From Sandaracinobacteroides sp031425455 (GTDB lineage Bacteria > Pseudomonadota > Alphaproteobacteria > Sphingomonadales > Sphingomonadaceae): DNA of 20,811 nt. Where the stretch lies: assembly GCA_031425455.1 (NCBI GenBank), contig JANPJJ010000058.1:1-20811 (forward strand), read 5' to 3'. Below are positions 8,342 to 14,882 of this stretch, piece after piece; the stretch's first letter is position 1, and every line of letters starts with the position of its first letter. Below the pieces are notes generated by a model. The model was not told the DNA's origin and did not search any database. It saw only the letters and a program-made list of their open reading frames with translations. Position numbers and translations under genes: made by a program.

Positions 8342-8356
8342 CGCTGCAATGCAGCG
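8342..8356. promoter_or_regulatory. 15-base dyad upstream of the PEP-CTERM gene
   Basis: CGCTGCA-A-TGCAGCG is a perfect 7-bp dyad around one central base. It lies 35-49 bases before the PEP-CTERM ATG and 31 bases after the TIR-TPR stop, in locally AT-richer DNA. It could be an operator for the PEP-CTERM gene or a small terminator for the gene before it. No clear -35/-10 pair or sigma-54 site was found alongside it. Confidence 0.3.
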
Positions 8357-8387
8357 AGTCGACACTGCAAAATTCTGTTAACTTCCT

Positions 8388-10277
8388 TTATGCAATTGCG
8401 TCGCACGTCTTCTTCAGACCCTTTGTGAAGCTGTGCTGTGCCCCCACGGTCTCGTATAGCATATTCAAGCCTTCGGTGCACTGCTGAAGCGCCTCGCGCT
8501 GCCGCCCTGCCTTGGCCAGAATGGCAGCCTTGGTCACCATCAGTTCGCCGATGTTTGCGTTGACCTTCCCGTAACTTGCCTCGTAATTCATGCGCGCATC
8601 GGCAAGGTAGCCCAGTGCATCCTCGACGCGCCCGAGTTCGGAAGCGACCTGCGCCCGATAGAATTCCGCGATCCCGATGTTGTAGTGGGGTCCCTTGTAA
8701 ACCCCCCGATACGCATCGACCGCGGCTGCCAGCGTCTTGTCGGCTTCGGCAAGCCGGCCCTGTCCCTGATAGATCGAGCCCTGAAGGCTGAGCGCGTCGG
8801 CGCGAATGGGATTGGTCTGGTCCAGCATCTTGGAAAGAATCACCAGCGAGGTGCGAATCCGCGCCTGCGCCAGATCGTAGTTGCCGGCGCTGTAAGCCAC
8901 CAGCGCCAGCCCATAAAGATTGCGCCCGGTGGTCAGATGCTCCTTGCCGCGATAGCGCATGAACAGCTGGTTGGCCTGCTGCAGCGACGCCTCCGCGTCC
9001 TCGTAGCGCCCCAGGTCGTTCAGGATGCGCCCCCGGCCGTCCAGCATCTGGGCGCGCTCGCGCGGGTCCGCGGCCGGGTCCGACGCCAGGTAGGCGAGCG
9101 CCCGGTCATAGTCTGCCAGCGCCTTTTCGGGTTCGGCGTTGACATAGGCGATGCTCCCCCGCGCAGCGTTCACCTGCGCCCGGATGCTGGCGTTGGTCTT
9201 CGCATCCGTGCCAAGCAGCCGGTCGGCCTCGGCAAGGCGCTTCATCCCCTGCTCGAACTCGCCCTTCTTCAAATGGGTATTGGCAAGCGCCACCAGCGCC
9301 GCCGCGCCGACCGGGCCCGCCCGCTTGATCGCAGGCATCGCCCGCGCCAGCGCGATCTCGGCCTCGTCCAGCAGCCCGAGATTGTTGTAGGCGCGGCCCA
9401 CCGCCGTCACCAGGCGGGCCTCGATTTCGGGCTGTTCCTTCAACTCCACCCGGGCCCGCTCCGCCCCCCGTGACAGGATCGTCACCAGGCTGACCGTCCG
9501 CGGATTCTCCGTCGCCGGGTTGCTCAGCTCGAAGGTACCGATCAGATAGTCGGTCGCCGCCCGGGCCGCGGCCGTCTCGCGCTCGGCGATGCGGCGCTGC
9601 TCCACCGCGAAGATGCGCTGCTGGTTGGCATAGACCGCAAGCCCCGTCGTCAGCAGCATGCCCAGGCTCGCGCCGCCCGCGATCCAGGTCAGCCGCCGCG
9701 CCCGGCGCTGCGCCTCGCGCTGCACCAGATCGTCGAGCCTCAGCCCGGTGATCCCGGCGATCAGCTTCATCAGCGCCAGGCGCCGGCCATCCTTCCCGGG
9801 GCGGATGTCGGCCGCGATCGGCTCGGCCGGCACATCGCTCAGCTGCCCGTCGCTGCCTACCTTGAAGCGCAGCGACAGCGGGAACGCCTCCTCCGCCTCG
9901 CGCCCCGGCATGCCGCCGGCATAAGGCTCGCCGTCGACGATCAGCGCGAACACCCGCGCCTCGCCGTGCTTCGCCTTGAAGTAGCGGATTTCCTCCTGAA
10001 CATAGGCCGAGCGCGCGGACGCCGGCGAGGCGATGACGATCAGATGCTCGCTGTTGTCCAGCGCCTCGTGCAGCGCATTGCCCAGTTCGGCCGACACGCT
10101 GAGCTCGTCGCGGTCGCGGAACACCGGGATCAACCGCGCCGGCACCGGGCCCTTCGGCGTCTCCTTGCCGACCAGCTTCTTCGGCATGTGATAGCGTTCC
10201 AGCGCCCGGTGGAGCCACTCGGTCTCCGCCCGGTTCCTGTGGCTATAGCTCAGGAACGCCCTGTATCGGGTGGTCAT
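8388..10277 (-). CDS. TIR domain - transmembrane - TPR protein
   Basis: From ATG 10277 the protein is 629 residues long. I chose this start because the TIR fold begins at once (RYRAFLSYS); in-frame starts at 10319 (ATG) and 10337 (TTG) add only an Arg/Gly/Pro-rich stretch. The TIR domain covers about residues 4-150: SYSH (10-13), RDRDELS (54-60), and ASARSAYVQEEIRYF (86-100), in which E96 occupies the place of the catalytic glutamate of NAD-cleaving TIR domains. One transmembrane helix lies at about 186-207, flanked by arginines. The rest is helical with repeated two-helix units of TPR type (for example VGRAYNNLGLLDEAE, LANTHLKKGEFEQG, LYGLALVAYSAGNYDLA). The TIR domain should face the cytoplasm and the TPR array the periplasm. 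Such proteins are described mostly by architecture; whether this one is an NADase or a signalling scaffold is unknown. It follows cysNC after 78 bases. Confidence 0.85.
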   Translation of the reverse strand: MTTRYRAFLSYSHRNRAETEWLHRALERYHMPKKLVGKETPKGPVPARLIPVFRDRDELSVSAELGNALHEALDNSEHLIVIASPASARSAYVQEEIRYFKAKHGEARVFALIVDGEPYAGGMPGREAEEAFPLSLRFKVGSDGQLSDVPAEPIAADIRPGKDGRRLALMKLIAGITGLRLDDLVQREAQRRARRLTWIAGGASLGMLLTTGLAVYANQQRIFAVEQRRIAERETAAARAATDYLIGTFELSNPATENPRTVSLVTILSRGAERARVELKEQPEIEARLVTAVGRAYNNLGLLDEAEIALARAMPAIKRAGPVGAAALVALANTHLKKGEFEQGMKRLAEADRLLGTDAKTNASIRAQVNAARGSIAYVNAEPEKALADYDRALAYLASDPAADPRERAQMLDGRGRILNDLGRYEDAEASLQQANQLFMRYRGKEHLTTGRNLYGLALVAYSAGNYDLAQARIRTSLVILSKMLDQTNPIRADALSLQGSIYQGQGRLAEADKTLAAAVDAYRGVYKGPHYNIGIAEFYRAQVASELGRVEDALGYLADARMNYEASYGKVNANIGELMVTKAAILAKAGRQREALQQCTEGLNMLYETVGAQHSFTKGLKKTCDAIA

Positions 10278-10355
10278 GCGCGCGTCATTCGGTCCGGCCC
10301 GCCTCCTGCCGGGCAGCATGGTTAACCCGAGTCGCAATCCAGCGCAAACGGCGGC

Positions 10356-12296
10356 TCAGAGGCCGGCTGCGTCGCCTTCGCCGCCTGAACCGCCTGTCCC
10401 ACTGTCCAGGATATGCGCGACGATGTGCTCGGCGGCCGCTTCGGGCGTCATCGCGCCGGTGTCGATCCGGATTTCGGCCGCCTCGGGCGATTCATAGGGG
10501 CTGTCGATCCCGGTGAAGTTGCGGATCTCCCCGGCGCGGGCGCGGGCATACAGCCCCTTCACGTCGCGCCGCTCGGCTTCGGCCAGGGGCGTGTCGATGA
10601 AGATCTCGACGAACTCGTGGGCGCCCAGCAGGCTGCGCGCCAGCGCCCGCTCGGCGCGGAACGGCGAAATGAACGCCGTCAGCACCACCAGTCCCGCGTC
10701 CACCATCAGCTTCCCCACTTCGGCGATGCGGCGGATATTCTCCACCCGGTCCGCCTCGGTGAAGCCCAGGTCCCGGTTCAGGCCGTGGCGGACATTGTCG
10801 CCGTCCAGCAGATAAGTGCGCCGCCCCATCGCGTGCAGCTTCTTCTCGACGAGGTTGGCGATGGTGGATTTTCCCGCCCCCGACAGGCCGGTAAACCACA
10901 GCAGCATCGGCCGCTGTCCGTTCATCGCAGCCCGGGTGGCCTTGGTTACGTCCAGCGCCTGCCACTTGATCGTGCTGGCCCGGGTCAGGGCGAAGCGCAC
11001 CGTGCCGGCGCCGGCGGTGGCATTGGTCAGCCGGTCGATCAGGATGAAGCTGCCCGTCGCGCGGCTGTCGGCATAGGAATCGAACGCGATGGCCCGGTCC
11101 AGCGACAGCGTGACGGTCGCGATGTCGTTCAGGCCCAGCGACCTGGCGGCAACCGGCTCCAGATGCTCGATATCGATGCGGTGCTTGATGGTGGTGACGG
11201 TCGCGCCCACGGTGCGCGTGCCCAGCTTCAGCCAATAGGGCCGCCCGGCGAACAGCGGCGCTTCGTCCATCCACACCAGCGTCGCCTCCAGTTGGTCGGC
11301 AACGGCAGCCGGCCGGTCCACCGCCGACAGGATATCGCCGCGGCTTACATCGACATCGTCGGCGAGCGTGACGGTCACGCTTTCACCCGCCTGTGCCGCA
11401 GCGGCCTCGCCCGAGGCGCCCAGGATTCGCGCGATCCGGGTCTCGCGGCCGGCCGGCAGCACGGTCACCGCCTCGCCCACGGCGATACGCCCGGCCGCCA
11501 CCTGCCCGGCATAGCCGCGAAAGCCCGCGTCGGGCCGGTTCACCCACTGCACCGGCAGCCGGAAGGCAGCGCCGGGGTCGGCCAGCGTGTCGGTCCGGGC
11601 CGCTTCCAGCGCAGCCACCAGCGTCGGCCCGCGATACCAGGGCAGGCTGGGGGCCGGGGCGCCGATATTCTCGCCGCGGGGCGCGATCATCGGCACGGCG
11701 ACGATGCTGTCGAACCCCAGCGGTTCGGCAAAGGCGCGGAACGCGGCCTCGATCTCGGCGAATCGCGCCTCGCTGTGACCGGCCAGGTCCATCTTGTTCA
11801 CGGCCAGCACCAGCTGGCGGATGCCGAGCAGCGACACGATGGTCGCATGGCGCCGCGTCTGCGGCAGCAGCCCGCGCGACGCATCCACCAGCAGCACGGC
11901 AAGGTCGGCCGTGGACGCGCCGGTCGCCATGTTGCGGGTATATTGTTCGTGGCCGGGGCAATCGGCAACGATGAAGCGCCGGTTTGCCGTCTGGAAAAAG
12001 CGATAGGCAACGTCGATCGTGATACCCTGCTCGCGCTCGGCCGAAAGCCCGTCGACCAGCAGCGCGAAATCGAGGTCGGCCCCTTGTGTGCCATGGCGGG
12101 CGCTGTCGGCCGCCAGCGCCTCCAGCTGGTCGTCCACCAGCGCCTGCGAATCGTGCAGAAGCCGCCCGATCAGGGTGGACTTGCCGTCATCGACGCTGCC
12201 GCAAGTGATGAAGCGGAGCATCGGCGTCTGCGCGCGGCGATCGAGGAAGGCGCCGACTCCGCCCTCCGACAGCTCCGTCCTGGAAGCAACGGCCAT
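10356..12296 (-). CDS. cysNC: Bifunctional sulfate adenylyltransferase large subunit / APS kinase
   Basis: This 646-residue fusion makes PAPS. The N-terminal part is CysN, the GTPase subunit of ATP sulfurylase, with G motifs GSVDDGKST (33-41), DCPGH (112-116) and NKMD (167-170), followed by EF-Tu-like beta-barrel domains. It works with CysD to form adenosine 5'-phosphosulfate, using GTP hydrolysis to drive the reaction. The C-terminal part from about residue 458 is APS kinase (CysC): P-loop GLSGAGKS (470-477), DGDNVRHGL (498-506) and FISPFRAER around S544. The start ATG shares its A with the cysD stop (TGATG), so the two are translationally coupled. The product supplies assimilation or sulfotransferases; neither cysH nor a sulfotransferase is nearby. 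The last 18 residues are a low-complexity Gly/Ala tail. The assignment is secure. Confidence 0.96.
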   Translation of the reverse strand: MAVASRTELSEGGVGAFLDRRAQTPMLRFITCGSVDDGKSTLIGRLLHDSQALVDDQLEALAADSARHGTQGADLDFALLVDGLSAEREQGITIDVAYRFFQTANRRFIVADCPGHEQYTRNMATGASTADLAVLLVDASRGLLPQTRRHATIVSLLGIRQLVLAVNKMDLAGHSEARFAEIEAAFRAFAEPLGFDSIVAVPMIAPRGENIGAPAPSLPWYRGPTLVAALEAARTDTLADPGAAFRLPVQWVNRPDAGFRGYAGQVAAGRIAVGEAVTVLPAGRETRIARILGASGEAAAAQAGESVTVTLADDVDVSRGDILSAVDRPAAVADQLEATLVWMDEAPLFAGRPYWLKLGTRTVGATVTTIKHRIDIEHLEPVAARSLGLNDIATVTLSLDRAIAFDSYADSRATGSFILIDRLTNATAGAGTVRFALTRASTIKWQALDVTKATRAAMNGQRPMLLWFTGLSGAGKSTIANLVEKKLHAMGRRTYLLDGDNVRHGLNRDLGFTEADRVENIRRIAEVGKLMVDAGLVVLTAFISPFRAERALARSLLGAHEFVEIFIDTPLAEAERRDVKGLYARARAGEIRNFTGIDSPYESPEAAEIRIDTGAMTPEAAAEHIVAHILDSGTGGSGGEGDAAGL

Positions 12297-13255
12297 CAGA
12301 AATAGCCCTCGGCCTTCTTGCGCTCCATCGACGCCGACTGGTCGTGATCGACCATCCGCCCGGCGCGCTCCGATCCGCGCGCGCCCAGCATCTCGGCGAT
12401 CATCGCATCCAGCGTCACGGCACGGCTTTCAAGCGCGCCCGACAGCGGCCAGCAGCCCAGCGTGCGGAAGCGCACCATGCAGGTTTCAGGGGTCTCGCCA
12501 GGGCGCCACTGCATGCGTGCCGCATCGTCCACCACGATGATCTGTCCGTCGCGCCGAACCACCGGTCGCTCGGCGGCCGTGTACAGCGGAACCAGCGGCA
12601 CCTCCTCCATCCGGATATAGTCCCAGATGTCGATTTCGGTCCAGTTGGAGAGCGGGAACACGCGCACGCTCTCCCCAGGGTTCAACCGGCCATTGTACAG
12701 CGACCAGAGCTCGGGCCGCTGCGCCTTCGGGTCCCACACATGGGCGTGGTTGCGGAAGCTGAAGATGCGCTCCTTGGCCCGCGCCTTCTCCTCATCGCGC
12801 CGCCCGCCGCCGAACGCCGCATCGAAGCCATGCGACGTCAGCGCCGCCTTCAGCGGCTCGGTCAGCATCAGCCGGGTATACTCCGGGGTCGGCGTGGTGA
12901 ACGGCTCCACTCCGGCGGCCCCGGCCTCGGCATTGTGCGCCACGATCAGCTTCAGGCCGTGCGCTGCCACCATCCGGTCGCGGTGCGCCAGCATGTCGGC
13001 AAAATCCCAGCCGCTGGCGATGTGCAGGAACGGGAACGGCGGCGGGGCCGGGTGGAAAGCCTTCAGCGCGAGATGCAGCATCACGCTGGAATCCTTGCCG
13101 ATGGAATAGAGGAACACCGGGTTTCGGACTTCGGCAACGGTCTCGCGGAAGATGTGGATCGCATCCGCCTCCAGCCGCCGCAGGTGGCTGAGGCGGGGCG
13201 CGACAGGCGCTGCCGGGCTGGTGGGCGCGGGATCGGCGCGGGGAAAAGCGTGCAT
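12296..13255 (-). CDS. cysD: Sulfate adenylyltransferase small subunit
   Basis: CysD adenylylates sulfate with ATP to give APS, in complex with CysN. The PP-loop is YSIGKDS (about 50-56), and the conserved segments FGGGRRDEEKARAKERIFSF, RVFPLSNWTEIDIWDYI and RFRTLGCWPLSGALES and the end SMERKKAEGYF match the family closely. I start at ATG 13255 (319 residues, against 302 in E. coli) rather than at the in-frame TTG 13291, because GGGTGG lies just before the ATG and the extra residues resemble nothing. At 78-84 the sequence is HIASGWD, where E. coli has HVDTGWK, so two residues of a well-kept motif are changed; see findings. The stop overlaps the cysNC start by one base. A TetR-family gene lies 100 bases upstream on the same strand. 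Confidence 0.94.
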   Translation of the reverse strand: MHAFPRADPAPTSPAAPVAPRLSHLRRLEADAIHIFRETVAEVRNPVFLYSIGKDSSVMLHLALKAFHPAPPPFPFLHIASGWDFADMLAHRDRMVAAHGLKLIVAHNAEAGAAGVEPFTTPTPEYTRLMLTEPLKAALTSHGFDAAFGGGRRDEEKARAKERIFSFRNHAHVWDPKAQRPELWSLYNGRLNPGESVRVFPLSNWTEIDIWDYIRMEEVPLVPLYTAAERPVVRRDGQIIVVDDAARMQWRPGETPETCMVRFRTLGCWPLSGALESRAVTLDAMIAEMLGARGSERAGRMVDHDQSASMERKKAEGYF

Positions 13256-13313
13256 GTCCACCCGCTGTCGCTGGGATTGAGCCGTCGGCAAAGCAAGATG
13301 TTTTTGGCCGCCT

Positions 13314-13333
13314 GAAAGCCGGATGCGGCTTCC
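13314..13333 (-). terminator. Hairpin between tetR and cysD
   Basis: On the minus strand GGAAGCCG-catc-CGGCTTTC folds into an 8-bp stem with one G-T pair. It lies about 22 bases after the TetR stop and about 60 before the cysD ATG. It may separate the regulator transcript from cysD or sit in the cysD leader. No T run follows. Confidence 0.35.
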
Positions 13334-13355
13334 GGGCGTTTCGATCAGGCGTCGC

Positions 13356-14009
13356 TCAGAGCTTCAGGCCGGCCGCAGCCACCAGGGCTTCCGCAGCGCG
13401 CGTGATCGCGGCACCGGCTTCCGCCACCGACATGCCCTGCTGTTCGCGCAGGCGCTGCCACGCCTCTACCGACATCAAAAGTGCCAGAACTTCGACCAGC
13501 TGGCGGTCCGCGGCAATTGCCGACGGAAGCGAGGCCACCATCAGGTCGCGGCTCATCACCGTCATCCGCCGGTGCTGCGCTGCGATGGCGCGGCTGCGAT
13601 GGCGGTGCACATCGATCGCAGTCTTGAACGGGGCGATGGTCTCGAAGAACTCCGACCGGCGCGCGATCACCTCGTGCAGCACATCGGGCCAGGCCCGGAC
13701 CTCGAATGGCTTGTCCAGAATCGGCCGCACCCGCTCGAACACCAGCGCGGCGATCTCCAAATGGAGATTCTCCATTTCCTCGAAGTGCCGGAACACCGTG
13801 CGCAACGAAACGCCGGCGCGCGCCGCCACCGCTTCGGCAGTGGGCGAAGGCAAGCCGCTCTCGATGAGGTCGACCATCGCCGCTAGGATACGGCGGCGGC
13901 TGTCCGCCGAGCGCTCCCTTCGGCCATCGGGCTTTGCCTCCACCATCGGCACGACCTGTTCAGGCCGGTGGCCGCCGGCAGCGGGCTTCTCGTTTACCAT
14001 TGCATCCAT
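13356..14009 (-). CDS. TetR/AcrR-family transcriptional regulator
   Basis: This protein has 217 residues from ATG 14009. The DNA-binding domain is at about 35-80: ADSRRRILAAMVDLIE forms helix 1, and SPTAEAVAARAGVSLRTVFRHF (about 55-76) is the helix-turn-helix with the usual AxxAGVS..T.FRHF pattern. The remaining 130 residues are the variable helical ligand domain and give no hint of the effector. The first 30 residues are an unusual polar extension, so starts at 14000 or 13946 are also possible; none has a strong Shine-Dalgarno. It lies in front of cysD on the same strand and is divergent from an unknown gene. Most such regulators repress themselves and a neighbour, so either the 14140 gene or the cysD operon could be a target; this is inference from position. 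Confidence 0.9.
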   Translation of the reverse strand: MDAMVNEKPAAGGHRPEQVVPMVEAKPDGRRERSADSRRRILAAMVDLIESGLPSPTAEAVAARAGVSLRTVFRHFEEMENLHLEIAALVFERVRPILDKPFEVRAWPDVLHEVIARRSEFFETIAPFKTAIDVHRHRSRAIAAQHRRMTVMSRDLMVASLPSAIAADRQLVEVLALLMSVEAWQRLREQQGMSVAEAGAAITRAAEALVAAAGLKL

Positions 14010-14086
14010 GCCCGGTTAACTAATTATCGCTGCCCTCGAATCCAAGGGCGAACGGGAATTTAGGGCAGAAACCGTGCATTAATCGC

Positions 14087-14104
14087 GACAACTGACAGAT
14101 TGTC
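14087..14104. promoter_or_regulatory. Candidate operator between tetR and the divergent gene
   Basis: GACAA (14087-14091) and TTGTC (14100-14104) form an imperfect dyad with an 8-base spacer. It lies in the AT-richer 130-base gap (14010-14139) between the divergent TetR and 14140 genes. The size and place suit a TetR-type operator, but a 5-bp arm can arise by chance. Confidence 0.22.
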
Positions 14105-14139
14105 TTTCCTACATATTCCATATCGGTTATTTTTACGGT

Positions 14140-14784
14140 ATGAAAAAGCTGTCACGTCGCGCCGCCGGCCCCGCAACCGATCCGCACCTCGTGCTGCATC
14201 TGCGCAGCGCCGACGACCGCCGTAGCATGCGGGCGCTGCCCTGCCCGCTCCGGGAGCCTCCCGGGCGGCGGCGGCCGTCGCCTCGTCGGCTCGCACCGGT
14301 GCACCGCGACGGCCCGCTCTCGCCCGACCAGCGGCTGGCCCTGCTGGGCGCGCTGCTGCATGCGGACGATCTGGGCGCAGCGCTGAAGCTGGCCCGGATC
14401 ACGCGCGGCGCGGCGCTTGCGGAGCGCGCGAGCGATGCGCTGTTCGCGCTGGAGTGGGACCGGGTGCAGGATGTGCGCCTTGCCGAGATCAACACCCGGT
14501 TGATCGACAAGGTCACCCGCTGGCTGAGGCCCGACGACCATGTCCGGCCCTCGGAATCGCAGGACAAATATCATATCGCGCTGTGCCAGTGGATCCTGGA
14601 GGCGGCACAGCGCCGGCAGGGGCTGGGGGCGCCCGTCAGGGCGCCAGGGGCACCGTCCGCGAAGGGGCCGGACGACCGCCCGGAAGCCGCGCCCCCCGCC
14701 CCGACGGACGCAGCCGAGATCGCGGCCCTGATCGCCCGGGTCGAAGCCCGGCTCGGCGATTTCAATGCTACGGCCCGACGCTGA
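14140..14784 (+). CDS. Hypothetical protein, possible helix-turn-helix
   Basis: This 214-residue ORF was chosen over the antisense frame because its third codon positions are GC-rich and its middle (about residues 65-165) has the composition of a folded soluble protein. I do not recognise it with certainty. The stretch LALLGALLHADDLGAALKLARITRG...ALFALEWDRVQDVRLAEI loosely resembles the HTH arrangement of terminase-small-subunit-like and related sphingomonad DNA-binding proteins, in which a helix pair is followed by a FaxxWD segment; this is weak. Residues 30-55 are very rich in Arg and Pro, and 178-200 is an Ala/Pro linker. No signal peptide or membrane helix is present. The ATG has no visible Shine-Dalgarno and follows an AT-rich leader, so the true start may be further in (for example ATG 14227). 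It is divergent from the TetR gene and convergent with prsR. Confidence 0.6.
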   Translation: MKKLSRRAAGPATDPHLVLHLRSADDRRSMRALPCPLREPPGRRRPSPRRLAPVHRDGPLSPDQRLALLGALLHADDLGAALKLARITRGAALAERASDALFALEWDRVQDVRLAEINTRLIDKVTRWLRPDDHVRPSESQDKYHIALCQWILEAAQRRQGLGAPVRAPGAPSAKGPDDRPEAAPPAPTDAAEIAALIARVEARLGDFNATARR

Positions 14785-14843
14785 GAGCCTGTCTCCTCGG
14801 TCGAAGGCCAAAAACGCGACCGCGCGCCGGCCGGTAGGCCGAA

Positions 14844-14866
14844 CTCGATGAGTCTTCCTCATCGAG
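14844..14866. terminator. Bidirectional terminator-like hairpin between the 14140 gene and prsR
   Basis: CTCGATGAG (14844-14852), loop tcttc, and CTCATCGAG (14858-14866) form a perfect 9-bp stem in the 98-base gap between two convergent genes. It starts 17 bases past the prsR stop on the minus strand. T runs are short (CTTC), but position and shape suit a shared terminator. Confidence 0.55.
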
Positions 14867-14882
14867 CTTCAACATAAGCCCG

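Noticed and set aside
8330..8350. TGGCAC ... TGCA as a sigma-54 promoter near the PEP-CTERM gene
   Set aside because: It lies on the strand opposite to the gene, and the spacing between TGGCAC and TGC is nine bases instead of about six.
10278..10337. Longer N-terminus of the TIR protein
   Set aside because: The added residues start from TTG or a poorly placed ATG and are Arg/Gly/Pro-rich; the TIR fold begins at ATG 10277.
10413..12305. 630-codon plus-strand open frame opposite cysNC
   Set aside because: It is antisense to a gene with complete GTPase and APS kinase motifs, and its composition is that of a shadow frame.
13256..13291. TTG start of cysD at 13291
   Set aside because: TTG is a rarer start and the extra 12 residues have no counterpart in CysD; ATG 13255 has GGGTGG just upstream.
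14152..14862. Minus-strand frame opposite the 14140 gene
   Set aside because: It would be same-strand with prsR, but it is Arg/Gly-rich without helical periodicity; the plus frame has better codon bias and protein-like composition.
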